A DNA stretch of 64,000 nt, taken from contig VYFQ01000035.1 in the NCBI GenBank assembly GCA_009842325.1, forward strand, positions 124,001-188,000, in the 5' to 3' direction. The translations under genes and the position numbers were made by a program. Each line of letters opens with the position of its first letter. The first letter of the stretch is position 1. The DNA is from Acidimicrobiaceae bacterium. Lineage in GTDB: Bacteria; Actinomycetota; Acidimicrobiia; Acidimicrobiales; Aldehydirespiratoraceae. Shown in pieces: positions 10,801-17,010 of the stretch. The notes under the pieces are model-generated. The model ran no database searches and was not told where the DNA came from. It worked only from the letters and a program-made list of their open reading frames with translations.

Positions 10801-11491
10801 ACTCGAAGAGCCGGCCCGACAGGATGGCGTGCACCCCGCCGGCCAGAGCGAGATCGGCCTCACCCCGCTGGAGGCCGGACACCGCCTGGTGCACGGCCGC
10901 CAGCGATGAGGAGCAGGCCGTGTCCACCGCCATGGCCGGGCCCCGCAGCCCGAGCGCGAAGGCGACCCTCCCGATGGCGGTGTTGAACGAGGTCCCGGCG
11001 ACGGAGTAGAGGCTGGCCGCCGGCTCCGCGGTGTCGTTCCCGTCGAGCACCAGAGCCCGGTACTCGTTGTTGCTTATCCCCGCGTAGACACCGGTGCGGC
11101 TGCCCTTGAGCCCGTCCGGGTCGATGCCGGCGTCCTCCAGGGCCTGCCAGCTGACTTCCAGCATCAGCCGCTGTTGCGGGTCGAGCAGTTGGGCCTCCAC
11201 AGGCGAGATGCGGAAGAAGGCTGCGTCGAACTGGTCGATCCCGTCGATGAAGGCCCCGAACCGGCAAGCGCTGTTCTGGACTGCGGCATCGCGGAACAAC
11301 TCCCCGACACGGCCGACGCCCGAGCCGGGCTCGCCCTCGCTAATGGCGCTGGCGCCTTCGTCCAGGAGCCGCCAGAAGGCGGGTACATCGGGCGCGCCGG
11401 GGAACCGGCACGCCATGCCCACAACCGCTATCGGCTGGCCTGATGGACCGGGCTCCCTTGGAGCGATCCGTGGCCCCGATTCAAGAGCCAT
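1814..11491 (-). CDS. Type I reducing polyketide synthase, KS-AT-DH-cMT-ER-KR-ACP-KS with AT remnant
   Basis: A 3225-residue multidomain enzyme. KS1 20-445 (Cys193 in 'DTACSSSL', His328, His366); AT about 580-880 (Ser672 in GHSLGE; the usual HAFH is PAYH, catalytic His779); DH about 950-1245 (HxxxGxxxxP at His984, Asp1159); C-methyltransferase about 1260-1640 ('EVGAGTGSA' near 1487); ER about 1900-2205 ('HAGAGGVGLAAIQLA' at 2032); KR about 2218-2400, with His2367 where the catalytic Tyr normally lies ('GQANHAAAN'); ACP 2495-2570 (Ser2529); KS2 2647-3066 (Cys2812 in 'DLACASSL', His2947, His2987). After KS2 only the flanks of an AT survive and the protein ends on the post-AT linker 'LPGYPFERRRHWVE'. 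No thioesterase is present. The set predicts a reduced, alpha-methylated chain. AGGAGAGGAAG at 11506-11496 is the ribosome site. Confidence 0.95.
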   Translation of the reverse strand: MALESGPRIAPREPGPSGQPIAVVGMACRFPGAPDVPAFWRLLDEGASAISEGEPGSGVGRVGELFRDAAVQNSACRFGAFIDGIDQFDAAFFRISPVEAQLLDPQQRLMLEVSWQALEDAGIDPDGLKGSRTGVYAGISNNEYRALVLDGNDTAEPAASLYSVAGTSFNTAIGRVAFALGLRGPAMAVDTACSSSLAAVHQAVSGLQRGEADLALAGGVHAILSGRLFELRGNAGMLAPDGRCKTFDAAANGYVRGEGCGILVLKRLSDAEADGDRIWGVIRGTALNQDGASQGLTVPNGEAQQQVIADALAWAGVAPADVDYVETHGTGTPVGDPIEAEATGMAYRAGRDRPLLIGSVKTNVGHLESAAGAASLIKVMLAMKRGVIPSHLNFRDPNPEIPWERLPMQVTAEPTAWPRHGERRPLAGVSGFGWSGTNAHVVVEGYGAPDAAVEGNDPQRWLRGPSRPVAIDAPADAGTTAAPPARPARLLPLSAKTGDALRETAARYVEWLEERFEDPSDGEEADELLSDAAWTAGVGRSHFARRAGVVFSDGDSLRAGLQAIAEGDEPTPRRAAARVAFAYTGQASQWVGMGRALYDSEPVFRAVLDRCDEVLRAERGVSMLEVMFGSGADAEDLDDPAWTQPCIYAIECALTSLWSNVGVQPDVVVGHSLGEIAAAHAAGVFSLEDGLRFAAARGELMGGLPEDGAMAAVFATPDRVAAAVEELNASTGGSPASVAADNGMHQVISGPAGKVESLLEGFESEKVWVRRLRKSPAYHSALVEPALDDLEAVVDGIETEAPSVSYVSSMTGQVLDAGQALDGRYWRRQARAPVAFRTCVETLAAIGVDTVIEIGPDTVLGPTVATAWPQEPGTPEPAIASSMRKPSAGKPDPLDGSGFLDAVAAAYGAGVDLSFEGLFATESRRRVPLPGYPFQHQRHWVEPPRRRRQTAGHPLLGTRHDSPRGETLYTTEMFSSDPAWLDDHRVYGRVIMPGALYGSMAAAACEPQGDSRSLIVEDLQLHSPMIFEEDDPEDAAEAAGRSVQFVLDPADGAAPRRFEAFSRSDGEDGWTLHAQGQVSSGTSPSPSTEPLELEQLGADLTAVDIAEFYRARADAGVDLGESFRTLHSLSVGDGEALGEVALPDGVDGGGAVMHPLLLDGCFQVMAAARRTTGAEDGSPYLPFGWERLWLDGPLEGRLLCHARLREPRGGAEGEPAGPREVIAADLRFYTLDGTSLGGLDSYTVKRATRAALLSASEGLDDLLYEVAWRDRPLPDGVVPADFLPSPAVVAARSSPFAAYLEAAEVDTAGRASLLTDLERLSWRYALRALERLGWQHTGGDEIEPDSLRQQLGVLPEHGRVFRRLFELLARAGVVEAAGDNFVVKSGSIGSLSPEMPRDPEEFAAEMAGRYEHGSTEIGLFRRSADALAGVLTGDTDPLTLLFSSGEPTAADLYLKAPVARAANQMLADAVAALLEQLPEDRRLRVIEVGAGTGSATAAVLPELPEGRFDYIYTDISAGFFAEAEGRFGGREACIEYRVLDVEKDPAAQGFDFHSYDLLIASNVLHATRYLSETLEHCRNLLAPSGHLVALENLRGQGWLDLTFGQLDGWWRFADSCRPHHALAGPAVWRQALADAGFDGAQVLGADESDPDQEPDRGVILAQGPAQVTERPGVWVLAADKAGVAGELAARLASRNQTVVLATDKTGTEQVPVPQSSGISWAAIDMERRSDWLALFENLPPAVPLGGVGHFTALDNRGAQAATGELATDVKRATATALALMQGLADADVAVAKGVWFVTRGGQVLAHERVDGLAGAALWGFGKVAAREAAHLQPRMIDLDPAENMPLPDLSEEFLYPDPETHIAYRTGHRQTARLVRTSTGTERLSLPEPAGESAWLLEPDPQGALEGLCVEAAPDHPLAAGEVRVAVLATGLNFWDMFRSLGVIDEGLLGGEFCGRVLEIGPGVTTVQEGDRVVGLAFGTFSSEAVTSEEMVAPAPTDLPAAALATMPTAFVSAALSFDCSGLDSGEKVLVHAGAGGVGLAAIQLAQAAGAEVFATASAPKQAYLRSLGVRYVFDSRSTKFSDQILEATGGTGVDVVLNSLTGPGFIDASLACLAQGGRFVEMARVDILSHDEMSQARPDVGYWILELDVLKEHDPAQPGEALRRVMQRLEADELKPLVHTRWSLAEAGPAMKYMQAARHIGKIVFASSPLETGRLRADRTYLVTGGLGGIGCTTAEWLADRGAGAIVLNGRRDPDPEAAAVIDGLRERGATVSVELADMTDAAAVDAMLGRIADTLPPLGGVIHSVGVLSDASLQNQSWERFEQVLWPKVLGAWQLHRATMDLDLDLFVLFSSVAGVMGNAGQANHAAANAFLDVLAAHRRSQGLAAQSIAWGAWSGLGEAEEHRERIAGQLEAAGTGWITPQQGLRAFDRLVRQDPTAPMVASVDWQVVAEGGQHRSPFVEDLLAAAGRSGEHQETQADLLSELGQSPPAGHEQILIEFLRRELQAVMRLPNLPAPSAEFADLGMDSLMAVEFRNRVNRGFAGAYSAGNTVVFDYPSVQSLAAHLASELAELCTIEHADTGANARFAIQAPTDPAETGRTERPAPPERPERAEQADGSDPVPAAATVQDSPAAPVAPPSMTGNQGIAIVGMACRFPGAPDLDSFWRLLEAGENAVTDGRRDPGPWNGAAGDPDNPDPGSRIGAFVEGIDQFDAGFFRIRPIEARMMDPQQRMLLETAWQALEDGGIDPSGLKGSRTGVYAGIGGSSEYRRVIAAAGRGDSYFGTTSSVAVGRIAFTLGLAGPAVPFDLACASSLVAIHHAVTALQQDEVDMALAGGANAVLSPSIAKFLEETGMLSASGQCRAFDAGADGYVRGEGCGMIVLKRLDDAIAAGDRIWGVVRGTAVNQNATGLGLTQPNGPAQMQAMEQALERAGVMPAEVDYLEAHGPGSPFGDAVEMNAAASVYGRRRDPEEPLLVGSVKTNIGHLECASAVAGVIKTVLAMNRGKIPRHLHLTEPSEQIDWERLPVRVTTEATDWPESDTRPRLAAVSSFAISGANAHLVLEGYDAGPEAGTAGISQPVPGTRLLPLSARSDKALRELAGLFLSWLDQRSAEPSPASPSPEELLADMAWTASVGRSHFDCRSAVLFSDIESLREGLQAVAAGQPQRAQDHEASPVQAVAADYEAGRDAAFRELFEGEVRSRVSLPGYPFERRRHWVEPLSPG

Positions 11492-11805
11492 GCGTCTTCC
11501 TCTCCTACGTCACCAACGAGCGTAGTGGGCCAAGTGTCATGCGAGCGTTTAGGAGCACGTTCGAAGACGCCGTGCTGCCTGTGGCAACATGGCTCGGGAT
11601 TGTCGTGAGCAACTGGTTTGCAGAACGCTAACATTAGGAGCGTGTGGATCGTTCTCAAGCGGTGTGATTCCACTAACGTCTTGATGTCAGCGAACTCGAC
11701 AAGAACGACTGGTCGGCTCGAGAGATCCGTATTGGAAGTAGATAGTCGATTTGCAAATCTTGACGTTAGCACACTATTCGGATTTGGAAAGGGATCGCGT
11801 TAGAC
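11492..11805. other. Divergent intergenic region between PKS and TIR gene
   Basis: About 314 bases without a convincing gene. Base composition shifts here from GC-rich on the PKS side to distinctly AT-richer toward the TIR gene, marking the left edge of the putative island. The PKS ribosome site lies at 11496-11506. On the plus strand TTGCAA near 11751 and TTGACG at 11760-11765 are possible -35 boxes, but no good -10 follows, so I do not call a promoter. Short frames in this stretch have no recognisable protein features. Confidence 0.6.
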
Positions 11806-12951
11806 ATGACTAGCGATGACACAGTAGCCAGCTCAAGGAGGGACATAGTTGGGTTCCTAAGTTATGTTCGTGACGACGATACTACGGACAGAGGCCGCAT
11901 TACTGAACTAAGGAAGCGTCTCGAAGCTGAAGTTAAGATGCAGACTGGTAGTAGCTATCCGATATTTCAAGATCGGGATGACATATTCGTAGGACAACGA
12001 TGGGATTCCCGTATTCAGCGTTCAATCGATGACACTTCACTCCTCATCGCGATCATAACGCCTTCATACGTAAGAAGTGAAGCATGTAGGCAGGAGATTG
12101 AGTTGTTTAGGCTTCGCGAGCGCCGTCTCAATCGTGATGATCTGGTTATACCGATTCTGTATGTAGACACTCCAGCACTAAACGATCCTGAGGATGAGGT
12201 TGCTCAAGATCTTGCTAGCCGTCAATACTTTGACGGCAGGGATCTCCGCTTTGAGGAACTAGACTCAAACAACGCAAGACGCGACCTGGCACGACTCGCG
12301 GGACAGGTAGTAAAGGCGATCGAACGGTCTCGACATTCAGATGTGGGTTCTATCGTTCCTGATGATGTTCCAGTAGACGACAGCCCAGGCTTCTTGGAGC
12401 TGCTCGCTCAGGCTGAGGAGGCATTCCCGCTGCTCAATGACACACTAGAATCGCTCGCTGCGACACAGCGCCAAGTGGCCGATATCACGACGGTCGCTAC
12501 CGAGGAGATCAATGCCGCTCGAGGATCAGGAAGACCGTCGTCAGCCACCCTAGCCGCAACTCAACGCTTCGGCAGGCGTCTAGAGGTTCCTACATCTGAG
12601 ATGGAGAGTCTAGTGGTTGACTATCTGGATCAGCTCGCACATGTGGACGGAGGGATTGAGGTGCTTGTTGAGCAGATTCCGAATCTCAGCCCTGATGAGA
12701 TCCAAGAGGCATACAGACTACAGGAGAGTCTGAATAGTCTAGACGACTCAGTTGCCGAGGCCTTTACTTCTCTTGAGGGATACCGTCAGGCACTAGGTTC
12801 TGCCCACAGACTCAGCAGTTCGTTGAGGCCGGTACTTGGTAGGCTATCCGGTGCTACACGCAAGATCCTAGACAGTAGACCGGTGTATAGTTCTTGGAAC
12901 AGAGATATCGCTGATGCATTGACACGATGGAGCGAAGATCAAACGGAGTGA
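11806..12951 (+). CDS. TIR-domain protein with helical C-terminus
   Basis: 381 residues. The N-terminal TIR domain spans about 13-140: 'VGFLSYVRDDD' forms the first strand and loop, 'PIFQDRDDIFVGQRW' the BB-loop region, and 'TPSYVRSEACRQEIELF' the helix carrying the Glu that is catalytic in TIR NADases (Glu97 by alignment). Residues about 190-381 are acidic, mostly helical and heptad-like, with no domain I recognise. Bacterial TIR proteins often act in phage defence by consuming NAD+ or making cyclic ADP-ribose signals; whether this one is an effector cannot be shown here. GC is low (28 of 60 at 12061, 29 of 60 at 12661, against 42 of 60 at 19741), and AGA, AGG and ATA codons are frequent, so transfer is likely. 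No partner gene is adjacent. Confidence 0.85.
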   Translation: MTSDDTVASSRRDIVGFLSYVRDDDTTDRGRITELRKRLEAEVKMQTGSSYPIFQDRDDIFVGQRWDSRIQRSIDDTSLLIAIITPSYVRSEACRQEIELFRLRERRLNRDDLVIPILYVDTPALNDPEDEVAQDLASRQYFDGRDLRFEELDSNNARRDLARLAGQVVKAIERSRHSDVGSIVPDDVPVDDSPGFLELLAQAEEAFPLLNDTLESLAATQRQVADITTVATEEINAARGSGRPSSATLAATQRFGRRLEVPTSEMESLVVDYLDQLAHVDGGIEVLVEQIPNLSPDEIQEAYRLQESLNSLDDSVAEAFTSLEGYRQALGSAHRLSSSLRPVLGRLSGATRKILDSRPVYSSWNRDIADALTRWSEDQTE

Positions 12952-13011
12952 AATCTCGTTGTGACATCTAGGTGTCCAGATCACGTGAATGATCTGCAAC
13001 CACACAAGAAT

Positions 13012-13428
13012 TCAGTGAGGCAGAGATAGCTCTCGGAGGCCTCTACTCGTAAGTGAGAAGATGCACGGTCCGACTCGTGAGGTGTCAATATCGGCTATCC
13101 TGTCCCAATACTTGATGATGAGATTGTAGATGTCATCTTGTCTCATGTTGGATCTCCCGGTTAGAATCACAGCGCGGACTCCAGCCTCGCGGAGTTTCCT
13201 GCGCTCCACTGGCCGAGTTCTGATCTTCTTGTCTCTGGTTATGAAGAGTAGATTCCTGCCGCGCGCGCCGATTGCTTGGAAGATATCGATGTCTTTGGCG
13301 CCGAGCGGCAGCTCTGGGATGTCTTCATGACCGGTATACAGAACGAGGCCAGCCTCGGGGATCTGCCTTAACATCCTCCCGACTGGGAGGATGTTCTCAT
13401 CTGCGAAGAGGCCCCGGATCTCACGCAA
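13012..13428 (-). CDS. PIN-like (DUF5615-type) putative toxin
   Basis: 138 residues resembling the PIN-like nuclease domain of DUF5615/VapC45-type proteins. The acidic residues expected in the active site are in 'LFADEN' near the N-terminus and 'LLFITRDKKIRTR' mid-protein. The start is TTG at 13426-13428, which overlaps the end of the upstream antitoxin frame by 8 bases, so synthesis should depend on translation of the antitoxin. The expected activity is RNA cleavage that inhibits growth when the antitoxin is lost; this follows from the family and gene order, not from any residue unique to this copy. GC is intermediate between the TIR gene and the backbone. Confidence 0.75.
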   Translation of the reverse strand: MREIRGLFADENILPVGRMLRQIPEAGLVLYTGHEDIPELPLGAKDIDIFQAIGARGRNLLFITRDKKIRTRPVERRKLREAGVRAVILTGRSNMRQDDIYNLIIKYWDRIADIDTSRVGPCIFSLTSRGLRELSLPH

Positions 13429-14089
13429 CGTTCGAGCAGCGCACTGCGTCGTGCACTGCTTCCGGAGTGATGTCCCACATCTTGGCGACGACCTCTGGCT
13501 GCTCGCCAGCGGCGAGGGCCTCGACGATGGTGGCGACCCGCAGGCGGCGTCCGGCGATAGTCGGTTCGCCTGACGCGTATTCGGGATCGATCACGACATT
13601 ACGCGCCATGCGGAATCGGCCTACAGTGTCGCCGTCGTAGTCCGCGGCCTGCTGGAAGCGCTGAACCTCAATCGAAGGCGTGATGATCTGGCCGGTGCGT
13701 ACCACTAGGCGCAGGGACGGCTGCAGGTTGGTGTCTTCCTGCACGCTCAGCACGAGTTCACGACCTTCCGCGCTCATAAAGGGCTGAGCGGCGGCCAGCG
13801 GATACGGCGTTTGGAACAGTTCGCGGAGAGCCATGATTGCGGGGCGCATCCGAAATACGGAAACGCCTTGACGCCGATACTCCGAGATAAGGCGTGCTTC
13901 CACAAACTCGCCCCAGGTGACAATGTCAGAGCCGGTCGTCCCGGCCCGCACGAGTGGCTCGTAGTGACGATCTCGCCGCGAGTAACCGTCGATCCAACGG
14001 CCAGCTGTGCCGGCCGACAGATCGAGCAGACGATCTGCCTGACTCATGTTGTACACGACACGATCCAGCAGCGAGATCACATCACCCAT
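13421..14089 (-). CDS. DUF433-containing antitoxin, partner of PIN-like toxin
   Basis: 222 residues from the ATG at 14087-14089, which has GGGAGG five bases upstream; an in-frame GTG at 14102-14104 is a weaker alternative. The N-terminal half looks like a MerR-type DNA-binding and dimerisation region ('AGTAGRWIDGYSRRD'), and the C-terminal about 55 residues are a DUF433 helix-turn-helix ('GRRLRVATIVEALAAGE', then 'VVAKMWDITPEAVHDAV'). The order antitoxin then toxin with an 8-base overlap matches DUF433-DUF5615 modules. Such antitoxins usually repress their own operon; the 19-base palindrome at 14144-14162 upstream is a candidate operator. Confidence 0.75.
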   Translation of the reverse strand: MGDVISLLDRVVYNMSQADRLLDLSAGTAGRWIDGYSRRDRHYEPLVRAGTTGSDIVTWGEFVEARLISEYRRQGVSVFRMRPAIMALRELFQTPYPLAAAQPFMSAEGRELVLSVQEDTNLQPSLRLVVRTGQIITPSIEVQRFQQAADYDGDTVGRFRMARNVVIDPEYASGEPTIAGRRLRVATIVEALAAGEQPEVVAKMWDITPEAVHDAVRCSNVA

Positions 14090-14143
14090 ATTGCCTCCCT
14101 GCACTTATCCACACTGATCGTCACATCAAAGCTAGCGCTGCGC

Positions 14144-14162
14144 GTCGCGCGCGGCGCGCGAC
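14144..14162. promoter_or_regulatory. 19-bp GC palindrome upstream of toxin-antitoxin pair
   Basis: Two perfect 9-base arms (GTCGCGCGC and GCGCGCGAC) around a single central G. It lies 55 bases upstream of the antitoxin start and 69 bases past the stop of the alpha/beta hydrolase, so it could be an autoregulatory operator or part of a terminator; with a one-base centre it suits dimer binding better than a hairpin. Confidence 0.4.
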
Positions 14163-14230
14163 TTGGCTGAGCTTGTGCTAGAGCGCCGCGAAAGCGTTTC
14201 TTGACAGCGCAGTTAGCGCGTGGGACCGAG

Positions 14231-15136
14231 TCAGGCAAGGCCGATCGGCTCCAGGAACTTGCGCATAATGGCCACACAGTTGTCCGGCTGCTCCAACTGG
14301 AGGAAATGCGTGGCGTCGGGCAGGAAGTCGTAGTCCACTGTCAGCATCTCGCCGAAGTCCAGCGTCGGAAGGTACGAGTAGGGCAGCGTCGGATCGGCGC
14401 CGATCACCTTGGTCGGGCATTGCAGAGCATCCAGATCGACCAGCACCGCGAAGATCCTGGCATGAGCCATGATCTGCGCCTCGTGCTCCCGGGGGAAGCG
14501 GAGTTCGAAGCCGGAGCCGTTCTCAGCCTCGCGCAGGGTGGTGCTCGCCATCAGGTGATGAACACCGGGGACCATTTGCCTGAACGGGGGCAGGAAGGCG
14601 AGCAGGTCGGCGTAGGCCTCCAGGGTCTTGAACTGATAGGTGCGCTGCTCGGCCATCTTGGCGGCGCGCTTGATGGCCTCGTCGAACTCGTTGCGGGTCT
14701 CCACCGGCTTGCGCAGGGGGGGATCGAACAGGACGAGAGCCGAGAACCGGCGACCTTCGGTGGTGGACAGCAGGGGCGCCAGCGACGACACCGAATGGAA
14801 TACGCCCACTTGCGGCTTGGCGCCGAAGTGGCTGTCGATGGCGTCGAGGACCCGGTCATGGTCGTCGACGAAGGTGGGGACGGTGTGGTCCGACAGTGGA
14901 CTGGCCGCGTTCCAGCCGTGGCTCCTGAGGTCGTAGACGACGACGTCGAACTCGTCGGTCAGCAGCGACCAGAACGGGTAGTAGAGATCAATCGAGAGAC
15001 CGATGCCGTGGCTCAGGACGAGCCTGGTTCCCTCCGGGTTCCCGTGCCGGCGCACGGCAATGGTGGAATCCCCCTCCACCGGTACCTCGTGGACCGACAG
15101 TGGCTCGGGAAGGATCCAGTCAGCTTCCGAGGCCAT
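14231..15136 (-). CDS. Alpha/beta-fold hydrolase
   Basis: 301 residues with the whole fold visible: oxyanion region 'VLSHGIGLSID', 'VVVYDLRSHGWN', nucleophile elbow 'GVFHSVSSLAP' (Ser after His; the usual second Gly is replaced by Ser), acid in 'VIGADPTLPYS', and catalytic His in 'DATHFLQLEQP'. This matches epoxide hydrolase, haloperoxidase and ester-hydrolase relatives; the substrate is not deducible. A TACGAT box ends seven bases before the ATG, so the mRNA is probably leaderless. The permease upstream on the same strand is separated by a hairpin, so this is likely its own transcription unit. Confidence 0.85.
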   Translation of the reverse strand: MASEADWILPEPLSVHEVPVEGDSTIAVRRHGNPEGTRLVLSHGIGLSIDLYYPFWSLLTDEFDVVVYDLRSHGWNAASPLSDHTVPTFVDDHDRVLDAIDSHFGAKPQVGVFHSVSSLAPLLSTTEGRRFSALVLFDPPLRKPVETRNEFDEAIKRAAKMAEQRTYQFKTLEAYADLLAFLPPFRQMVPGVHHLMASTTLREAENGSGFELRFPREHEAQIMAHARIFAVLVDLDALQCPTKVIGADPTLPYSYLPTLDFGEMLTVDYDFLPDATHFLQLEQPDNCVAIMRKFLEPIGLA

Positions 15137-15143
15137 CGGGTGG

Positions 15144-15149
15144 ATCGTA
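15144..15149 (-). promoter_or_regulatory. -10 box TACGAT, leaderless hydrolase start
   Basis: TACGAT on the minus strand with seven bases to the ATG at 15134-15136. The spacing puts the transcription start at or next to the start codon. Confidence 0.45.
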
Positions 15150-15162
15150 CCGGGTGCCGGGG

Positions 15163-15179
15163 CCGGCCCCGAAGGCCGG
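15163..15179 (-). terminator. GC hairpin after the permease gene
   Basis: Minus-strand transcript can form CCGGCC-TTCGG-GGCCGG, six perfect GC pairs, beginning two bases after the permease stop. No T-tract follows, as is common for actinobacterial terminators. Confidence 0.4.
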
Positions 15180-15180
15180 G

Positions 15181-16932
15181 CTAGCCCGTCTCGCTGACTT
15201 GTACCGTCACGACATCGAGCCCATGGAACTTCTGGTGGTGCACCGACGAGGCGTAGTGCTTCAGCAGCCTGAGTGAGATCTCGCCCTCCTCCATGCCCGC
15301 CGCGCTCTGAGACTCCTCGCCTAGGTGGGCCAGCCGATCCTCGAGGTTCTGCTCGTCGAACACGGCCAGGAACTCCATCTCCACAACCGTGCCGCTGTGA
15401 CGGGCCACGACGATCAGGCTGGGCGCGCCGTCAACGGAGCGGTCGCCTCCCTGTTGCAGCAGGCTTGCCAGTGTCTCATCGCCCGCCGAGCGAAGTCGCT
15501 GTGCCGCAGGCTCGTCCCATCCGATGTCGGCCGCGAAGCCGCGGAGGAACTCGTCGATCTCGCGGACGGCCGATGGGTGCAGGTCGACCCGCAGGCGCGC
15601 CCGCCGGCCCCGGCTCGTCAGCTCCACGAACTGGGTAATCAGCACCGCGACGAGAGCGCCGGCCAGCATGCCGTTGTCGAGCAGCGGTCCCCATGTCTCG
15701 CCCATCAGGTCTGCGCCGATGGTCTGGTTGTCCAGGCCGACGCCCACCGAGAACGCGATTCCCACGGTGAGGGCCTTGCCCCGGTCGAGGCCGTCACTGA
15801 CCACAGTCTGGATGCCGCTGACGAAGAGGATGCCAACGGCGGTGAGCAGGTAGGCGCCCATGACCGGGCTGGGGATGGCGAGGAGCACGGCCGTCACCTT
15901 GGGCAGCAGGGACAGCACCACCATGAGCGCCCCGACGGCGTAGCCGACCCGGCGAGCGGCCACGCCAGTGAGGTTGATCAGTGACGGGCTGGACGACGAG
16001 TAGACGCTGGTCGGCGGCGTGCCGGCCAAGCCTGAGAGCAGGATGCCGATCCCGTTGGTGTTGAGCGAACCCTGCACCAGCCGGAAGTCGGTCACTCGGG
16101 GCCGGCGCCATGAGACCTGCTGGATGGCGATGGAGTCGCCTATGTTCTTCACACTGCCCACCAGGGCCACCACCACGAAGGCCGGCAGCAGCGCCCAGAA
16201 GTCGACGCCGGGAGTCAAGTCGAGTCCGGGGAACCCGCTGCCGGGCAGCCCGATCCATCGGGCGTCGCCGATGTGTTCGACGTCGTACGCGCCGAACAGC
16301 ACGGCTACCGCGCATCCGGCCGCGATGGCGATGAACGGCGACCAGATTCGCCAGGATCCCGACACGCGCAGCGACAGGGCGACCACCGCCGTGAGCGTGA
16401 CCAGGGCAGCCAGGGGGCCGGCCGCGGCGGGTGCGGCCTCGGGCACCTCGTTGACCCGGTCGAGCGCCACGGGCAGGATCGCGGCCGCGATCAGCATCAG
16501 CACCGTCCCCGACACGACCGGAGTGAGGATCCGGCGCACCAGCGGGAGCCAGACAGACAGTCCGAGATAGAAGAGCGACGCCGCCACGGTGAGGCTGGCG
16601 AGTAGGGCCGGGCCTCCGGCCACCAGCGCCAGCACGGAGATGGCCACGTAGTTGGGCGTGGGCCCCATGATCAGGATGTGCCCGCCGCCGAGCCGCCAGA
16701 ACCGGCTGGCTTGCAGCACGGTGAGTATCCCGGCGATGACCAGGGACGCGAACACGGCCCAGGTGAGGTAGCTGTCGTCTTGGTCACCGGCGCGGGCGGT
16801 TATAGCCACGATCAGCACGATCGTGGCCAGCACCAGCATGACCCCCTGAGCCCCGACGCTGAGCGCGATCAGCGGCGGGCAGGGCTCGTCCGGCTCGTAG
16901 CGGATGGCCTCGTTGGCTCCCGGTGATGTCAT
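15181..16932 (-). CDS. NCS2/SLC23-type permease fused to RsbW-like ATPase-fold domain
   Basis: 583 residues. Residues about 20-435 are strongly hydrophobic, with 12-14 predicted membrane spans. The NCS2 nucleobase-transporter pattern shows in 'SVKNIGDSIAIQ' (signature helix) and 'GLAGTPPTSVYSSSSP', so uptake of a purine, pyrimidine or related molecule is likely. Residues about 446-583 form a soluble tail like the histidine-kinase-type ATPase fold of RsbW anti-sigma factors ('AVREIDEFLRGFAADIGW', 'AGDETLASLLQQ', 'ISLRLLKHYASSVHHQKF'). The N-box Asn is replaced by Ser490 and the glycine-rich box is weak, so ATP binding may be lost. A regulatory or partner-binding tail is the best guess. Confidence 0.85.
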   Translation of the reverse strand: MTSPGANEAIRYEPDEPCPPLIALSVGAQGVMLVLATIVLIVAITARAGDQDDSYLTWAVFASLVIAGILTVLQASRFWRLGGGHILIMGPTPNYVAISVLALVAGGPALLASLTVAASLFYLGLSVWLPLVRRILTPVVSGTVLMLIAAAILPVALDRVNEVPEAAPAAAGPLAALVTLTAVVALSLRVSGSWRIWSPFIAIAAGCAVAVLFGAYDVEHIGDARWIGLPGSGFPGLDLTPGVDFWALLPAFVVVALVGSVKNIGDSIAIQQVSWRRPRVTDFRLVQGSLNTNGIGILLSGLAGTPPTSVYSSSSPSLINLTGVAARRVGYAVGALMVVLSLLPKVTAVLLAIPSPVMGAYLLTAVGILFVSGIQTVVSDGLDRGKALTVGIAFSVGVGLDNQTIGADLMGETWGPLLDNGMLAGALVAVLITQFVELTSRGRRARLRVDLHPSAVREIDEFLRGFAADIGWDEPAAQRLRSAGDETLASLLQQGGDRSVDGAPSLIVVARHSGTVVEMEFLAVFDEQNLEDRLAHLGEESQSAAGMEEGEISLRLLKHYASSVHHQKFHGLDVVTVQVSETG

Positions 16933-16998
16933 CGGCGCCTCTCATTGTCGCACCGTTGCCTTTGATCGCGTCGTGAGTCCACGGCCGAGCGGCGTGGC

Positions 16999-17004
16999 TA
17001 CCAT
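16999..17004 (+). promoter_or_regulatory. -10 box TACCAT, leaderless MBL-protein start
   Basis: TACCAT with six bases to the ATG at 17011, in the 78-base gap between divergently transcribed genes. No ribosome site is visible before the ATG, consistent with a leaderless message. Confidence 0.45.
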
Positions 17005-17010
17005 CACCGC

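Noticed and set aside
11428..11803. Short frames on both strands between the PKS and TIR genes (114 and 61 codons)
   Set aside because: No ribosome site, no domain, composition of non-coding DNA; the first overlaps the PKS start.
11806..12951. Thoeris or Pycsar-type defence system
   Set aside because: No ThsA-like, cyclase or other effector gene beside the TIR gene; only an orphan TIR protein can be supported.
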